Part shown: positions 6,708-12,555 of the stretch, piece after piece | Position numbering within the stretch: the first letter of the stretch is position 1 | Layout: each line of letters starts with the position of its first letter | Source: Candidatus Woesearchaeota archaeon | GTDB taxonomy: Archaea > Nanobdellota > Nanobdellia > Woesearchaeales > DSVV01 | Length of the DNA stretch: 12,555 nucleotides | Direction: 5' to 3' | Assembly (NCBI GenBank): GCA_016205905.1 | Contig: JACQSP010000054.1 | Coordinates: 1-12,555, forward strand | The notes under the pieces: generated by a model | Seen by the model: the letters and a program-made list of their open reading frames with translations, nothing else | Databases searched by the model: none | What the model was told of the DNA's origin: nothing | Program-made: the position numbers and the translations under genes

Positions 6708-8183
6708 CTATATATAAAGCAGGAACAAACTTACAGGGATTACTGCAAACCTTTCTTTTTGCTCTAGCTTATTTTTGCTTATAATTACACCTGATTTAAG
6801 CTTCCTAATTCCAATAAAATCTTCTGCATTTATCTGATTTTGATATTTAACTTCTATCCCTCTTAAACCAGATGAAGTTTTTACAAGGAAATCAATTTCT
6901 ATGCCTTTTTTTGTTCTAGTATAAAATATTAAGTCAGATGGTTCATACAAATCACTGGGCATAAGATTATAACATGCCCTACTTAAATGGTTAAGAATCA
7001 AGGCCTCAATGAGGACAGACTTTTTTTCAGGATCTGTGATATTATCTTTGGCTGTTAAATAAGGGTCCTTTGCAGGATCAAATAGCGCATGAAATAATGC
7101 ATTATAAATAAAAGGATTTGAGACATAAATCTTTCTATTTCCTGCATACTTTTGACTGCCTGTTATTTCAATTTTATAGCAAATGCTTAATGCAAAAATG
7201 TCTCGTAATATGTAGGTGTATTGCTCAACTGTTTGTTGCGAGGGAATATTGTTTTCCTTGCTTATTCCGTTCCAGCTTGAAGGGGTTCCCATTTTCTTTA
7301 AAATTGAAGAAAGAATAAATTTAGCTGTGTTTTCATCCCTTCCTGCTCGGGTAATATCAGCGAAAATTTGTTTAGTATACAAATCATAAATGTGGTGAGA
7401 AATTCTTCCGGTTTTATGATGCTCATTAATCGCCAGCATTATTCCGCCAGTTATCAAATAATCTTCCAACAGCCTGTCAAGCTCTTGCTGAAGATAGCTT
7501 AAAGCCCAAATACTCTCAGGAAGAGTGCCATCAAGAATCTTCTGAAAATCTTTAGCCCTGGTTTCGTGCTCATCTAGACGCAGTGCTTTTATTTTTGTAT
7601 GAAGTTCTGGATTTTTTAGCTCGATAAACTCAGCAAACTTCATTGGAAGCAATATCTTATTTGAGTTTACCCCTTCTTTCTCACCAACTCTCCCTGGAAG
7701 CCGTTCAGAGCTCTTCTTCAAGTCAAGGATATTAGAGCCAGTCAGAGTAATAGTAATGTTTTGGCTGCCTTTTGTATCTATGAAATATTTTATGGCTTTC
7801 TGCCAGTCTTTTACATAAGAGATTTCATCAAGAAAAATGTATATTCGCTCTTTATTTTGAGCCCTTACCCTATCATAAAATATTTCAAGGACTTCTGCTA
7901 AATCAATATTATCCTTTAAATTATCGCAGGCAAAATAAAAGATGTTTTGTGCAGGCATGGTTTCAAGAAGTTTCTTAATTACCATTTTAATTGTTGTTGT
8001 TTTGCCTATCTGCCTCGGCCCTCTGATGCTATAAACCGCATTTTTTTCAAAATTAATGTGCTTCAATAGTCTAGGCGTCCATTTAAGTGGAAAGCTTTCA
8101 AGCTCTATAAGGTTTATATCTTCATTAATCCTACTTGGGTTTTCCCACCATGGATTTTGTTTTTGAAGTGTTTGAAAGTCCAT
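6708..8183 (-). CDS. AAA ATPase with DUF4143-type C-terminus (COG1373)
   Basis: A 491-residue P-loop ATPase. The N-terminal QNPWWENPSRI and the start of the ATPase domain fit the AAA_14/COG1373 group. Walker A is GPRQIGKTT (55-63, Lys61) and Walker B is IYIFLDE (114-120). A sensor-1-like TLTGSN sits at 146-151, and RLPGRVGE (161-168) corresponds to the Arg/Gly loop before the lid. The C-terminal part (about 240-490) is DUF4143-like and holds a PD-(D/E)XK-like pattern: Glu393, EIDFLV with Asp431, and IEVKY with Glu444/Lys446. Biological roles of this family are unclear; members are spread through archaea and bacteria, often near mobile DNA. The promoter (TTTATAAA, 8208-8215) is about 28 nt before the ATG and no Shine-Dalgarno is present, so the mRNA should be leaderless. 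It lies within a 34-bp tandem repeat array. Confidence 0.9.
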   Translation of the reverse strand: MDFQTLQKQNPWWENPSRINEDINLIELESFPLKWTPRLLKHINFEKNAVYSIRGPRQIGKTTTIKMVIKKLLETMPAQNIFYFACDNLKDNIDLAEVLEIFYDRVRAQNKERIYIFLDEISYVKDWQKAIKYFIDTKGSQNITITLTGSNILDLKKSSERLPGRVGEKEGVNSNKILLPMKFAEFIELKNPELHTKIKALRLDEHETRAKDFQKILDGTLPESIWALSYLQQELDRLLEDYLITGGIMLAINEHHKTGRISHHIYDLYTKQIFADITRAGRDENTAKFILSSILKKMGTPSSWNGISKENNIPSQQTVEQYTYILRDIFALSICYKIEITGSQKYAGNRKIYVSNPFIYNALFHALFDPAKDPYLTAKDNITDPEKKSVLIEALILNHLSRACYNLMPSDLYEPSDLIFYTRTKKGIEIDFLVKTSSGLRGIEVKYQNQINAEDFIGIRKLKSGVIISKNKLEQKERFAVIPVSLFLLYI

Positions 8184-8190
8184 TTTACTA

Positions 8191-8292
8191 ATCGTAATGT
8201 AGACTTATTTATAAATGTATCTAAATCTTAATATAGACTTATTTATAAACATAGCTATATCTCAATATATACTCATTTATAAATGACACGAG
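8191..8292. repeat. Three 34-bp tandem repeats, each with a TATA box
   Basis: Units lie at 8191-8224, 8225-8258 and 8259-8292, with a weaker start of a fourth near 8293. The shared core is atc..aatatagactTATTTATAAA; each unit carries TTTATAAA (8208-8215, 8242-8249, 8276-8283). The first two units differ at few positions and the third is more diverged, especially at its right end. The copy nearest the ATPase gene is placed as its leaderless promoter. Because TTTATAAA is palindromic, the distal copy could also drive transcription to the right. The array may be an operator for a repressor or the result of slippage. Confidence 0.8.
8208..8215 (-). promoter_or_regulatory. TATA box for the ATPase gene (leaderless)
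   Basis: TTTATAAA is centred about 28 nt upstream of ATG 8183 on the - strand, so transcription should begin at the start codon. Two extra copies lie 34 and 68 bp further upstream. Confidence 0.6.
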
Positions 8293-8307
8293 ATTAAAAT
8301 CAGATTT

Positions 8308-8376
8308 ATGGAGGAGAAAAAAGATTTTCTAAATTATTGCGTTGTAGTGTATAAAAAATTAGAAAAAGTCAAGTAA
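8308..8376 (+). CDS. Possible 22-residue micro-ORF
   Basis: A 23-codon frame including its stop, starting MEEKKDFLNY and ending LEKVK. It diverges from the ATPase gene. Its ATG is about 28 nt downstream of the distal TTTATAAA (8276-8283), the same spacing as the leaderless genes in this window. There is no homology I recognise, and it may be chance in AT-rich DNA. Confidence 0.2.
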   Translation: MEEKKDFLNYCVVVYKKLEKVK

Positions 8377-8378
8377 TT

Positions 8379-8396
8379 AAAAAAATAAAATAAAAC
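8379..8396 (-). terminator. U-tract terminator after the pyrophosphatase gene
   Basis: On the - strand, about 15 nt after the stop codon, runs of T (TTTTATTTTATTTTTTT) occur, as expected for archaeal intrinsic termination. Confidence 0.45.
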
Positions 8397-8410
8397 CTCA
8401 TCAAACCCGT

Positions 8411-10462
8411 TCACAAAAACAACGGCGCTAATACCAGCGTCAATGTTGACAACAGTTTGATAAGCACGTGCAATGATGGCCCTGCAGTGTCTTTGAAAGG
8501 ATCTCCTACTGTGTCTCCGACAACTGCTGCTTTGTGCGCATCACTTCCTTTTCCGCCGTAGATGCCTGATTCAATGTATTTCTTTGCATTGTCCCATGCT
8601 CCTCCGCTGTTGTTCAATAACAAAGCCATTAAAATTCCTGTTATTGTTCCAATCATCAGGAAGGCAGCCATTGCTTCTGCTTTCAAAACTACACCGACTA
8701 AAACTGGAATAACTACAGCAATCAATCCTGGTAATATCATTTCTTTCAATGCGCCTTTTGTAGCAATTGTTACACATCTTTCATAATTAGGCTTTTGTGT
8801 TCCTTTCATAATACCTTTGTTTTCTTTGAACTGTGCACGGACATCATTGATAATATAATATGCTGCTTTTCCAACTGCTCTTATCAAAAATGCGCTGAAC
8901 AAAAAGATTAGCATTGCTCCAAGCAATCCGCCGACAAAAACAGGCACTGAAGCAAGATTGACTGTATCAAATGCTTTTCCTGTTAATTTTGTAATCTCGT
9001 CCATATAAGCAGAGAATAACAGGAATGCTGCAAGCGCAGCTGAGCCAACTGCATAACCTTTGGTTAATGCCTTTGTTGTGTTTCCAACTGCATCTAGCCT
9101 GTCTGTTTTCTTTCTAACTTCTTCAGGAGCTCCGCTCATTTCTATAATACCGCCAGCATTATCAGTAATTGGACCAAAAGTGTCCATTGCAAGAATGTAT
9201 GCTGCTGTAGCTAACATACCCATTGTTGCGATTGCTGTTCCATAAAGGCCGCCGTGAAGAACTCCACTATGATTACCCAAATAATATGATAGCATCAACG
9301 CACCAGCAATTGCAACTGCAGGAAGCGCTGTGCTTTCTAAACCAACAGCCATGCCTGTAATTATGTTTGTTCCTGCGCCTGTTTTTGATGCTTCTGCAAT
9401 ATCTTTTACTGGCCTGTATTTGTATTCTGTATAATATTGTGTGATATAAACAAATAATACACTTAACACAAGACCAACAAGACCTGCGTAGAAAAACCAA
9501 ATATTTTTTAACATAATCATTGTCGCAGCATAGAATCCAATTGCTGCCAGGATTGTTGTGACATAATATCCTCTGTTTAAGGCATTCATTGGATCTTCGT
9601 TTTCATTCTTCATCTTTACAGATAATATACCGATGATTGAAGCAACCAATCCAAATGCTCTTGCAACCAATGGGAATAATACACCATTGACGCCGAAGAC
9701 AGGGAACAATGCAATACCTAATATCATTGCACCAATGTTTTCAGCTGCTGTTGACTCGAATAAATCAGCACCCCTTCCTGCGCAGTCTCCAACATTATCG
9801 CCAACAAGGTCAGCAATAACTGCTGGATTTCTAGGATCATCTTCAGGAATACCAGCTTCGACTTTTCCAACTAAATCAGCTCCAACATCTGCTGCTTTTG
9901 TATAAATACCTCCTCCTACTTGGGCAAATAACGCAACAAATGACGCGCCAAAACCAAAACCTACTATCATAAATGGCGTTTCCAATGGATTTCCGCCAAA
10001 TGCATAATAGATTAAAGAAATTCCCAATAATGATGAAGCAACAATAGTAATGCCGGAAACAGCTCCTCCTCTTAATGCAGTTCTAAGGCCGTCATTTAAG
10101 CTGACTTTTGAAGCTGCAGCAGTTCTTATGTTGGCTCTGATAGAAATATACATGCCGATAAAACCAGCAAGGGCAGACATCAATGCACCGAATATAAATG
10201 CAATGGCAGTCTTAACACCGACGTCAAATTTGCCGGTTGCTGCATATATGCCAAATAAAAGAACAGCAAAGACAATTGCAAGAATACCTATTGTTTTATT
10301 CTGCGTTTTTAAGAATGCATTTGCACCTTCACGGATAGCAGAAGCAACATCCTTCATTTTCTGGTTGCCCTGATCCTGTTTTAAAAGTTGCCGTGCAAGA
10401 AACCATGCAACAAACAGCGACAAAACACTAATTACAAATACTACTATCATAAACCATTCCAT
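8411..10462 (-). CDS. hppA: K+-independent H+-translocating membrane pyrophosphatase
   Basis: This 683-residue integral membrane protein hydrolyses pyrophosphate and pumps protons across the cytoplasmic membrane. It is full length for the family (about 650-800, 16 TM helices). Signatures are all present: DVGADLVGKVE (192-202), DNVGDCAGRGADLFES (222-237), NNSGGAWDNAKK (617-628) and GDTVGDPFKDTAGPS (649-663), which carry the Asp/Lys residues binding Mg-PPi. The motif GNTTKA (460-465) has Lys464 where K+-dependent enzymes have Ala; by established knowledge this marks the K+-independent class, whose members pump H+. GGGGG (10471-10475) lies 8 nt upstream of the ATG, and a TATA-like TTTAAAAA at 10529-10536 would give a leader of about 43 nt. 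It is transcribed divergently from the thymidylate synthase gene. It recovers energy from PPi released in biosynthesis, useful to a cell with few energy pathways. Confidence 0.97.
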   Translation of the reverse strand: MEWFMIVVFVISVLSLFVAWFLARQLLKQDQGNQKMKDVASAIREGANAFLKTQNKTIGILAIVFAVLLFGIYAATGKFDVGVKTAIAFIFGALMSALAGFIGMYISIRANIRTAAASKVSLNDGLRTALRGGAVSGITIVASSLLGISLIYYAFGGNPLETPFMIVGFGFGASFVALFAQVGGGIYTKAADVGADLVGKVEAGIPEDDPRNPAVIADLVGDNVGDCAGRGADLFESTAAENIGAMILGIALFPVFGVNGVLFPLVARAFGLVASIIGILSVKMKNENEDPMNALNRGYYVTTILAAIGFYAATMIMLKNIWFFYAGLVGLVLSVLFVYITQYYTEYKYRPVKDIAEASKTGAGTNIITGMAVGLESTALPAVAIAGALMLSYYLGNHSGVLHGGLYGTAIATMGMLATAAYILAMDTFGPITDNAGGIIEMSGAPEEVRKKTDRLDAVGNTTKALTKGYAVGSAALAAFLLFSAYMDEITKLTGKAFDTVNLASVPVFVGGLLGAMLIFLFSAFLIRAVGKAAYYIINDVRAQFKENKGIMKGTQKPNYERCVTIATKGALKEMILPGLIAVVIPVLVGVVLKAEAMAAFLMIGTITGILMALLLNNSGGAWDNAKKYIESGIYGGKGSDAHKAAVVGDTVGDPFKDTAGPSLHVLIKLLSTLTLVLAPLFL

Positions 10463-10528
10463 TTTCTTAACCCCCTTGTTTTCTATTTGTTTTTATTATT
10501 TAATAATGTTAATTAATGTTAATTTCAA

Positions 10529-10536
10529 TTTTTAAA
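10529..10536 (-). promoter_or_regulatory. TATA-like element for hppA
   Basis: On the - strand TTTAAAAA is centred about 70 nt upstream of ATG 10462, predicting a short leader that contains the GGGGG Shine-Dalgarno. A stronger-looking ctttataaattt lies further out (about 10597-10609) and is an alternative giving a leader of about 110 nt. Confidence 0.35.
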
Positions 10537-10670
10537 CAATAACCCCTTTCAACTAAAACATTATTAAATCACTCACTGCAAAAAGAAATTTAAGTACAAA
10601 TTTATAAAGTTTTTGGTGAAGGATTATTTTTTTACATAAATATGTATGTAATCTTTATTTTTCCACAACT

Positions 10671-10678
10671 TTTATAAT
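10671..10678 (+). promoter_or_regulatory. TATA box for the thymidylate synthase gene (leaderless)
   Basis: TTTATAAT is centred about 28 nt before ATG 10703 with no Shine-Dalgarno between them, predicting a leaderless mRNA. The spacing matches that of the genes starting at 1658 and 8183. Confidence 0.5.
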
Positions 10679-10702
10679 CACAAATCAACCCCTATATTAT
10701 TA

Positions 10703-12310
10703 ATGAAACCTATAAAAATTGGATATAATGAATTGCTGAAAAAAGATATCATTAAATTATCTTATCATGGTGATGAAATTCTTGGATTACAGCTCTTTAA
10801 TACAAATGATGTTATTTTAGGCAATCCTAACTCTAATATTGCCATGGCTTTTGTTTATACTTGGAAAGAAGATATTGCGCCAAAGCCAATAAGAGAATAT
10901 ATGCAAAAACTGGCTAACTATAACTATATTACAGGATTATGGAGAACAACAAACGGCGCAAAATATGTTTTTTCTAATATTCTTGCAAATCCTAATGTAA
11001 ACAAGTTTGTTATTGTTGTATTTAATCAAAAAGATAACGGCCATCTCCTTGCAGAAGCATTAAAGAAATTCTGGCAAAATGGTGTTGATGAAAACGGCAT
11101 TATCAAAGGAAGCAATTCTCCCAACCCTAAATTTGAGCAGGTTCCAAAAGAAGCGCTTGAAAGAATAAGGACACAATGCGATTTAATTATTCTTTCTCAT
11201 GTCCCTGAAAATGATTATGGGTTTGAAATAATTGAAAACCTATCAAAAGCATGCATACAAGAGCCAAAAAATGCTGTAACAGTATCATCTGCTGTTGCAA
11301 TCTCTTTCAATGCTGTTGCAGTATCATCTTTGGCTGAAGTTAACAAAGAATTAGTTAACAAACAATTAGTTAACATATACTTTTATTCAAACTATTATCC
11401 ATTATTTGGAAAAACGAAACAAACTGCGCATTTGATTTATGACGACGGCGCAAGGTTTACTGAACCATTTAAGTTTGATCTTAGCGGTACTGCAAGAAAA
11501 GTTCATTATGAGCAAAAAGAGCTTATTACAACCATAGGCCAGTCTATTCAGGCAGAAACACTGGAAGACGCGCATGAGGCAGTTGCTGCGTTTATTTTTA
11601 AAAATGGCCTCACTCTTGTCGACCAGCGAAATATTATAACATTGGAATGCAGAACATTTACTGTGACAATTCTCGACGCATTAAAAAAGATTCCCGACGG
11701 GTTCTCGCAAGATTATCTCAAAAGATATGTCCACGAATTTTTAAATGGTATTGGCACTGAAAATGCAACTGAAGACGGCGAAAGTGCAGTTCAGGATACA
11801 TTTGTTTACACTTATCATGACAGAATCTTTAAAAAATGGGGCAACCAGTATGAAAAAGTTGTTCAATTATTAAAGCAGCATCCTAACACCAGAAGGGCAA
11901 TGATTTCTTTGTGGAATCCTTCTTCAGACGTTCAAAATTCCAATGCGCCATGCCTTGATTTTATTTGGGCAGTAATAAGAAACAACAAACTGGAATTTCA
12001 TGTCGTCTACAGAAGCCATCACCTTGCCACAGTCACAAAAAGCGGGAAGCTTATGAAAGGCGAAGGTGCTTTTGTTCCAAACTTGTACGCAATAGCAACC
12101 ATGCAGGAAAAAATGGCGAAAGAACTTGGTAAAAGTGGAATATACTTTGAGAAAGATGGAATAAATTGTGAGAAGGATGAAACAAAGTCTAAAAAAGATG
12201 AAAAAAAACTTGGAGAAGACGAAAACAACATTACAAAACTTAATATTGAAAGGGGGCCGTTAATCCTGACTGACTTCTCTGGGCATTTGTATGTCAGCGA
12301 CGTGAAGTAG
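10703..12310 (+). CDS. thyA: Archaeal thymidylate synthase fused to an MtrA-like/DUF4346 domain
   Basis: This 535-residue protein is predicted to convert dUMP to dTMP with a reduced one-carbon folate-type cofactor. Residues about 45-185 resemble the MtrA/DUF4346 domain of archaeal thymidylate synthases: TGLWRTTNGAKYVFSNIL, ANPNVNKFVIVV, WQNGVDENGIIKGSNSP. Residues about 270-535 are the ThyA fold: FVYTYHDRIFKKWG (367-380), Arg397-Arg398 in NTRRAMISLWNPSSD, probable nucleophile Cys417 in APCLDFIW (the His usual after Cys in bacterial enzymes is Leu), VVYRSHH (434-440) and VPNLYAIATMQEKMAKELG (458-476). The interdomain linker (190-224) is built from tandem duplications, and a Lys/Asp/Glu-rich stretch (about 478-512) is inserted near the C-terminus; both look lineage-specific. 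Family members in methanogens are linked to tetrahydromethanopterin; the cofactor here is not shown by sequence. Confidence 0.88.
   Translation: MKPIKIGYNELLKKDIIKLSYHGDEILGLQLFNTNDVILGNPNSNIAMAFVYTWKEDIAPKPIREYMQKLANYNYITGLWRTTNGAKYVFSNILANPNVNKFVIVVFNQKDNGHLLAEALKKFWQNGVDENGIIKGSNSPNPKFEQVPKEALERIRTQCDLIILSHVPENDYGFEIIENLSKACIQEPKNAVTVSSAVAISFNAVAVSSLAEVNKELVNKQLVNIYFYSNYYPLFGKTKQTAHLIYDDGARFTEPFKFDLSGTARKVHYEQKELITTIGQSIQAETLEDAHEAVAAFIFKNGLTLVDQRNIITLECRTFTVTILDALKKIPDGFSQDYLKRYVHEFLNGIGTENATEDGESAVQDTFVYTYHDRIFKKWGNQYEKVVQLLKQHPNTRRAMISLWNPSSDVQNSNAPCLDFIWAVIRNNKLEFHVVYRSHHLATVTKSGKLMKGEGAFVPNLYAIATMQEKMAKELGKSGIYFEKDGINCEKDETKSKKDEKKLGEDENNITKLNIERGPLILTDFSGHLYVSDVK
11270..11371 (+). 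repeat. In-frame tandem duplications in the thyA linker
   Basis: A 39-bp unit (11270-11308) is followed by a partial copy from 11309 (NAVTVSSAVAISF then NAVAVSSLAEV). It is followed by a 15-bp unit repeated from 11342 (NKELV, NKQLV, N), each starting at a gttaac. All copies keep the reading frame. The pattern suggests slippage in a flexible linker. Confidence 0.75.
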
Positions 12311-12348
12311 GATAATTGTATTTGTTTAGCTTGTTAATGTTTTTTAAT

Positions 12349-12438
12349 ATATAGTAAGTGACCTAAATAATTGAACCTGTTTTGTCACTTACTATATTTA
12401 AAGAACACAACAATTTGATCAATTATTTGTGTTCTTTA
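12349..12438. terminator. Two tandem hairpins after thyA
   Basis: Hairpin 1: ATATAGTAAGTGAC (12349-12362) pairs perfectly over 14 bp with 12384-12397, loop 21 nt. Hairpin 2 begins 1 nt later: TAAAGAACACAA (12399-12410) pairs over 12 bp with 12427-12438, with the palindrome TTGATCAA inside its 16-nt loop. A T-rich tail (ttattatattttt) follows on the + strand. They may end the thyA transcript and that of whatever lies to the right, or belong to the adjacent repeat element. Confidence 0.5.
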
Positions 12439-12445
12439 TTATATT

Positions 12446-12555
12446 TTTCTTCCGCTCAGAATCTTGTTTACCGCTCACAACTCGTACTAGGGACGAAGTC
12501 CACCGTTCACAAATAAAGGTAAGAAGTAAGAGGTTTGAGGTAAGAGGTACGATGA
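12446..12555 (-). repeat. Arm of dispersed repeat element, copy 2, plus partial hairpin
   Basis: 12446-12510 is, in reverse complement, a diverged copy of 90-155. It holds cgctcaga (12453-12460), atcttgttt, cgctcacaa (12472-12480), the mini-hairpin GGAC-gaa-GTCC (12491-12501) and caccgttcac (12501-12510). The rest (12518-12555) is the left arm of a hairpin like that at 1-79: ggtaagaagt, agaggt, ggtaagaggtacgatga. The window ends exactly at the hairpin centre. Confidence 0.6.

Noticed and set aside
6569..6784. 71-codon + strand reading frame rich in hydrophobic residues
   Set aside because: It overlaps the end of the ATPase gene and the debris region on the other strand, has no Shine-Dalgarno or well-placed promoter, and looks like an antisense chance frame.
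8191..8292. CRISPR array
   Set aside because: The 34-bp units are contiguous with no unique spacers between identical repeats, and no cas gene is present.
8405..8416. Another copy of the terminal repeat (cgttcacaaa)
   Set aside because: Only about 10 bases match and they overlap the end of hppA; no other part of the arm is present.
10050..10373. 107-codon + strand frame opposite hppA (and similar ones at 9633-9905 and 9060-9245)
   Set aside because: These lie fully antisense to an unambiguous pyrophosphatase and reflect its codon composition.
1..12555. Circular molecule, because both ends share an 18-nt exact match
   Set aside because: The shared string lies inside a repeat whose arms occur in two inverted, diverged copies, so the match is explained by repetition. 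A circle remains possible but is not shown.

Overview
The window looks like chromosomal DNA of an AT-rich archaeon, most likely of the DPANN type (Woesearchaeota/Pacearchaeota-like). This is an inference from gene content and promoters; no rRNA or marker protein is present to prove it. The signs are: consensus archaeal TATA boxes (TTTATAAA, TTTAAATA) centred about 28-29 nt upstream of ATG codons that lack a Shine-Dalgarno (leaderless mRNAs); an exported archaeal Lon-type Ser-Lys protease; a long thymidylate synthase with an MtrA-like N-terminal domain; a double zinc-ribbon protein; and a membrane pyrophosphatase.

Layout. 1-155: a palindromic hairpin plus one arm of a larger dispersed repeat; an inverted copy of that arm and the start of another hairpin end the window (12446-12555). 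401-3724: a membrane/export module on the + strand, made of a small exported multi-TM protein (TTG start), a single-TM helical protein directly downstream with its own strong Shine-Dalgarno, then a signal-peptide-bearing, C-terminally anchored Lon-like protease rich in N-glycosylation sequons. 3757-3907: a gene-free, highly structured segment closed by a perfect 18-bp inverted repeat with further nested helices, a candidate structured RNA or small palindromic mobile element. 4006-4401: a double zinc-ribbon protein. 4541-5308: an unrecognised helical protein.

5352-8183 is an accessory block on the - strand: rhuM, overlapped by a 59-codon remnant carrying the C-terminal motif of a type I restriction specificity subunit (HsdS), then a COG1373-type AAA ATPase with a DUF4143/nuclease-like C-terminus. 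The ATPase promoter is embedded in three tandem 34-bp repeats, each with its own TATA box. This reads as the worn remains of a mobile defence locus between core genes.

8411-10462 (- strand) encodes a K+-independent H+-translocating pyrophosphatase. Divergent from it, 10703-12310 encodes the MtrA-like/ThyA fusion. Two tandem hairpins follow before the terminal repeat. Energy conservation (PPase) and dTMP synthesis are housekeeping roles. The items that most deserve attention are the structured element at 3757, the palindromic terminal repeats with a covarying mini-hairpin, the 34-bp TATA-repeat array and the uncharacterised surface module.
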